Positions 14,619 to 15,332 of a stretch of DNA of 15,332 bases are shown piece by piece (the first letter of the stretch is position 1; each line of letters begins with the position of its first letter). This DNA is from JAJRXG01 sp964470035 (lineage in GTDB: Bacteria; Bacteroidota; Bacteroidia; Chitinophagales; Saprospiraceae). Below the pieces are notes generated by a model. The model made no database searches, had not been told where the DNA came from, and saw only the letters and a list, made by a program, of their open reading frames with translations. The translations under genes and the position numbers were made by a program. The DNA is taken from NCBI GenBank assembly GCA_964470035.1, contig CAYYBR010000089.1, positions 1 to 15,332 of the forward strand. The letters are read 5' to 3'.

Positions 14619-15254
14619 CTAGTTATTAGGTCTTTTATAGCGACAACATGCAGGTAGATCCTTGTATGTCTGATCATCTGCTTTTGAGATCTCGTTATCA
14701 TGTCCGATGATAGCTATGGACTCGGCGATGGCATTCTGATCAGTAAGGGCTTGATCATAGTTCACAGTAAGCTGCTGTTGTTTTTTATTCCACTCTGCAG
14801 AGACTACACCATTCACTCTTTTAGCACCTCGCTCGATGCGTGACTTACACATACTGCACTTGCCAGCGACATAGAATGAGGCTTCGACGACGACTGCATC
14901 GGCATCAGGAACAAACTCTTCTAGCTCGGTGCGTTCGACTCTACCATCTGTACGAGTGATCTCTACGCTGATCGGAGTATACCCAGCTTTATCTACTTGT
15001 CCTTCGACCTCAGCTAATGTGATACCCTTGTCGGTAGGATAAGAAAAAGTAAAGTCTCCGGTCTCCACATCTATCTTGACATGTTTAATCCCTTTGAACT
15101 CCTTGAACTTTTTCTCTAGACCATAGGCGCAGAATGGGCAGCCTAGGCCGTCCACAACTACATGTACCTTATCTCGATTTTTTTGAGCAGATACTTGCTC
15201 TGTTACTACGGTTGATAGGAGCAATGATAGGATGGATATTAATATATATTTCAT
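14619..15254 (-). CDS. Exported protein with two heavy-metal-associated (HMA) domains
   Basis: A signal peptide (about 1-23, probable cleavage after VSA) is followed by two HMA (MerP/CopZ-like) domains in the 211-residue chain. The first (about 29-100) has GCPFC with C39 and C42; the second (about 122-190) has GKCSMC with C133 and C136. Both have the beta-alpha-beta pattern ending in GY/GH. The C-terminus adds PACCRYKR with a Cys-Cys pair (203-204), a tail seen in Bacteroidota HMA proteins. It probably binds or shuttles a soft metal such as copper in the periplasm, but the metal cannot be decided. It is the first gene of the leftward group. The 78 bases upstream (15255-15332) are AT-rich and contain no promoter that I trust. 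Confidence 0.87.
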   Translation of the reverse strand: MKYILISILSLLLSTVVTEQVSAQKNRDKVHVVVDGLGCPFCAYGLEKKFKEFKGIKHVKIDVETGDFTFSYPTDKGITLAEVEGQVDKAGYTPISVEITRTDGRVERTELEEFVPDADAVVVEASFYVAGKCSMCKSRIERGAKRVNGVVSAEWNKKQQQLTVNYDQALTDQNAIAESIAIIGHDNEISKADDQTYKDLPACCRYKRPNN

Positions 15255-15332
15255 GATTTAATAATTGAAAGATTCATATTGAATTAATTAAGAATTGCTC
15301 GACCACCAAAGAACAAACTATAATCCCTCTGG

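Noticed and set aside
15255..15332. Promoter for the leftward operon
   Set aside because: TTTG-like and TA-rich bits exist on the minus strand, but no pair matches TTTG-N19-TAnnTTTG well enough.

Overview
The window looks like a chromosomal piece of a Bacteroidota bacterium, but I cannot name the order. The pointers are a CysE with a long N-terminal region, small lipoproteins with Bacteroidota-like lipoboxes, a DUF1080 / Gfo-Idh-MocA sugar cluster, an FG-GAP/UnbV surface protein, a two-domain heavy-metal-associated protein ending in a Cys-Cys motif, and starts preceded by A-rich sequence rather than Shine-Dalgarno sites. There are no rRNA or tRNA genes, insertion sequences, phage genes or CRISPR arrays. 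Most of the content is ordinary core and accessory metabolism.

Layout, left to right. Positions 1-120 hold an exact 55-base sequence present twice at a 65-base period. Positions 201-3049 are a tight rightward operon: serine O-acetyltransferase (cysE), a HAD phosphatase, cysteine synthase B (cysM) and a histidine-phosphatase lipoprotein. A 135-base gap containing a hairpin precedes a multi-repeat membrane channel of the mechanosensitive 'conserved TM helix' type (3185-4342), which ends at a strong bidirectional terminator. A roughly 520-base stretch (4426-4949) follows. It contains a possible small membrane-protein gene on the minus strand and a structured leader in front of gap. Then come gap and pgk, the two consecutive glycolytic steps that convert glyceraldehyde-3-phosphate to 3-phosphoglycerate.

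Three sugar-related genes follow on the same strand (7219-10745): an exported two-domain DUF1080 protein, a Tat-exported Gfo/Idh/MocA oxidoreductase and a cytoplasmic SDR resembling D-mannonate oxidoreductases. Their gaps are 4 and 10 bases, so they are probably co-transcribed. The first two could cooperate in oxidation-dependent glycoside breakdown in the periplasm, with the SDR acting on a product in the cytoplasm.

The right end (15254 down to 10730) is a leftward run of five genes: a two-domain heavy-metal-associated protein, an NHL-type beta-propeller lipoprotein, a PEBP/YbhB-like protein, a seven-repeat FG-GAP/UnbV protein and a sulfotransferase. Spacings are 2, 57 and 45 bases, then a 1-base overlap. 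The last gene converges on the SDR with a 16-base overlap. What this group does together is unknown. It is the least explained part of the window.
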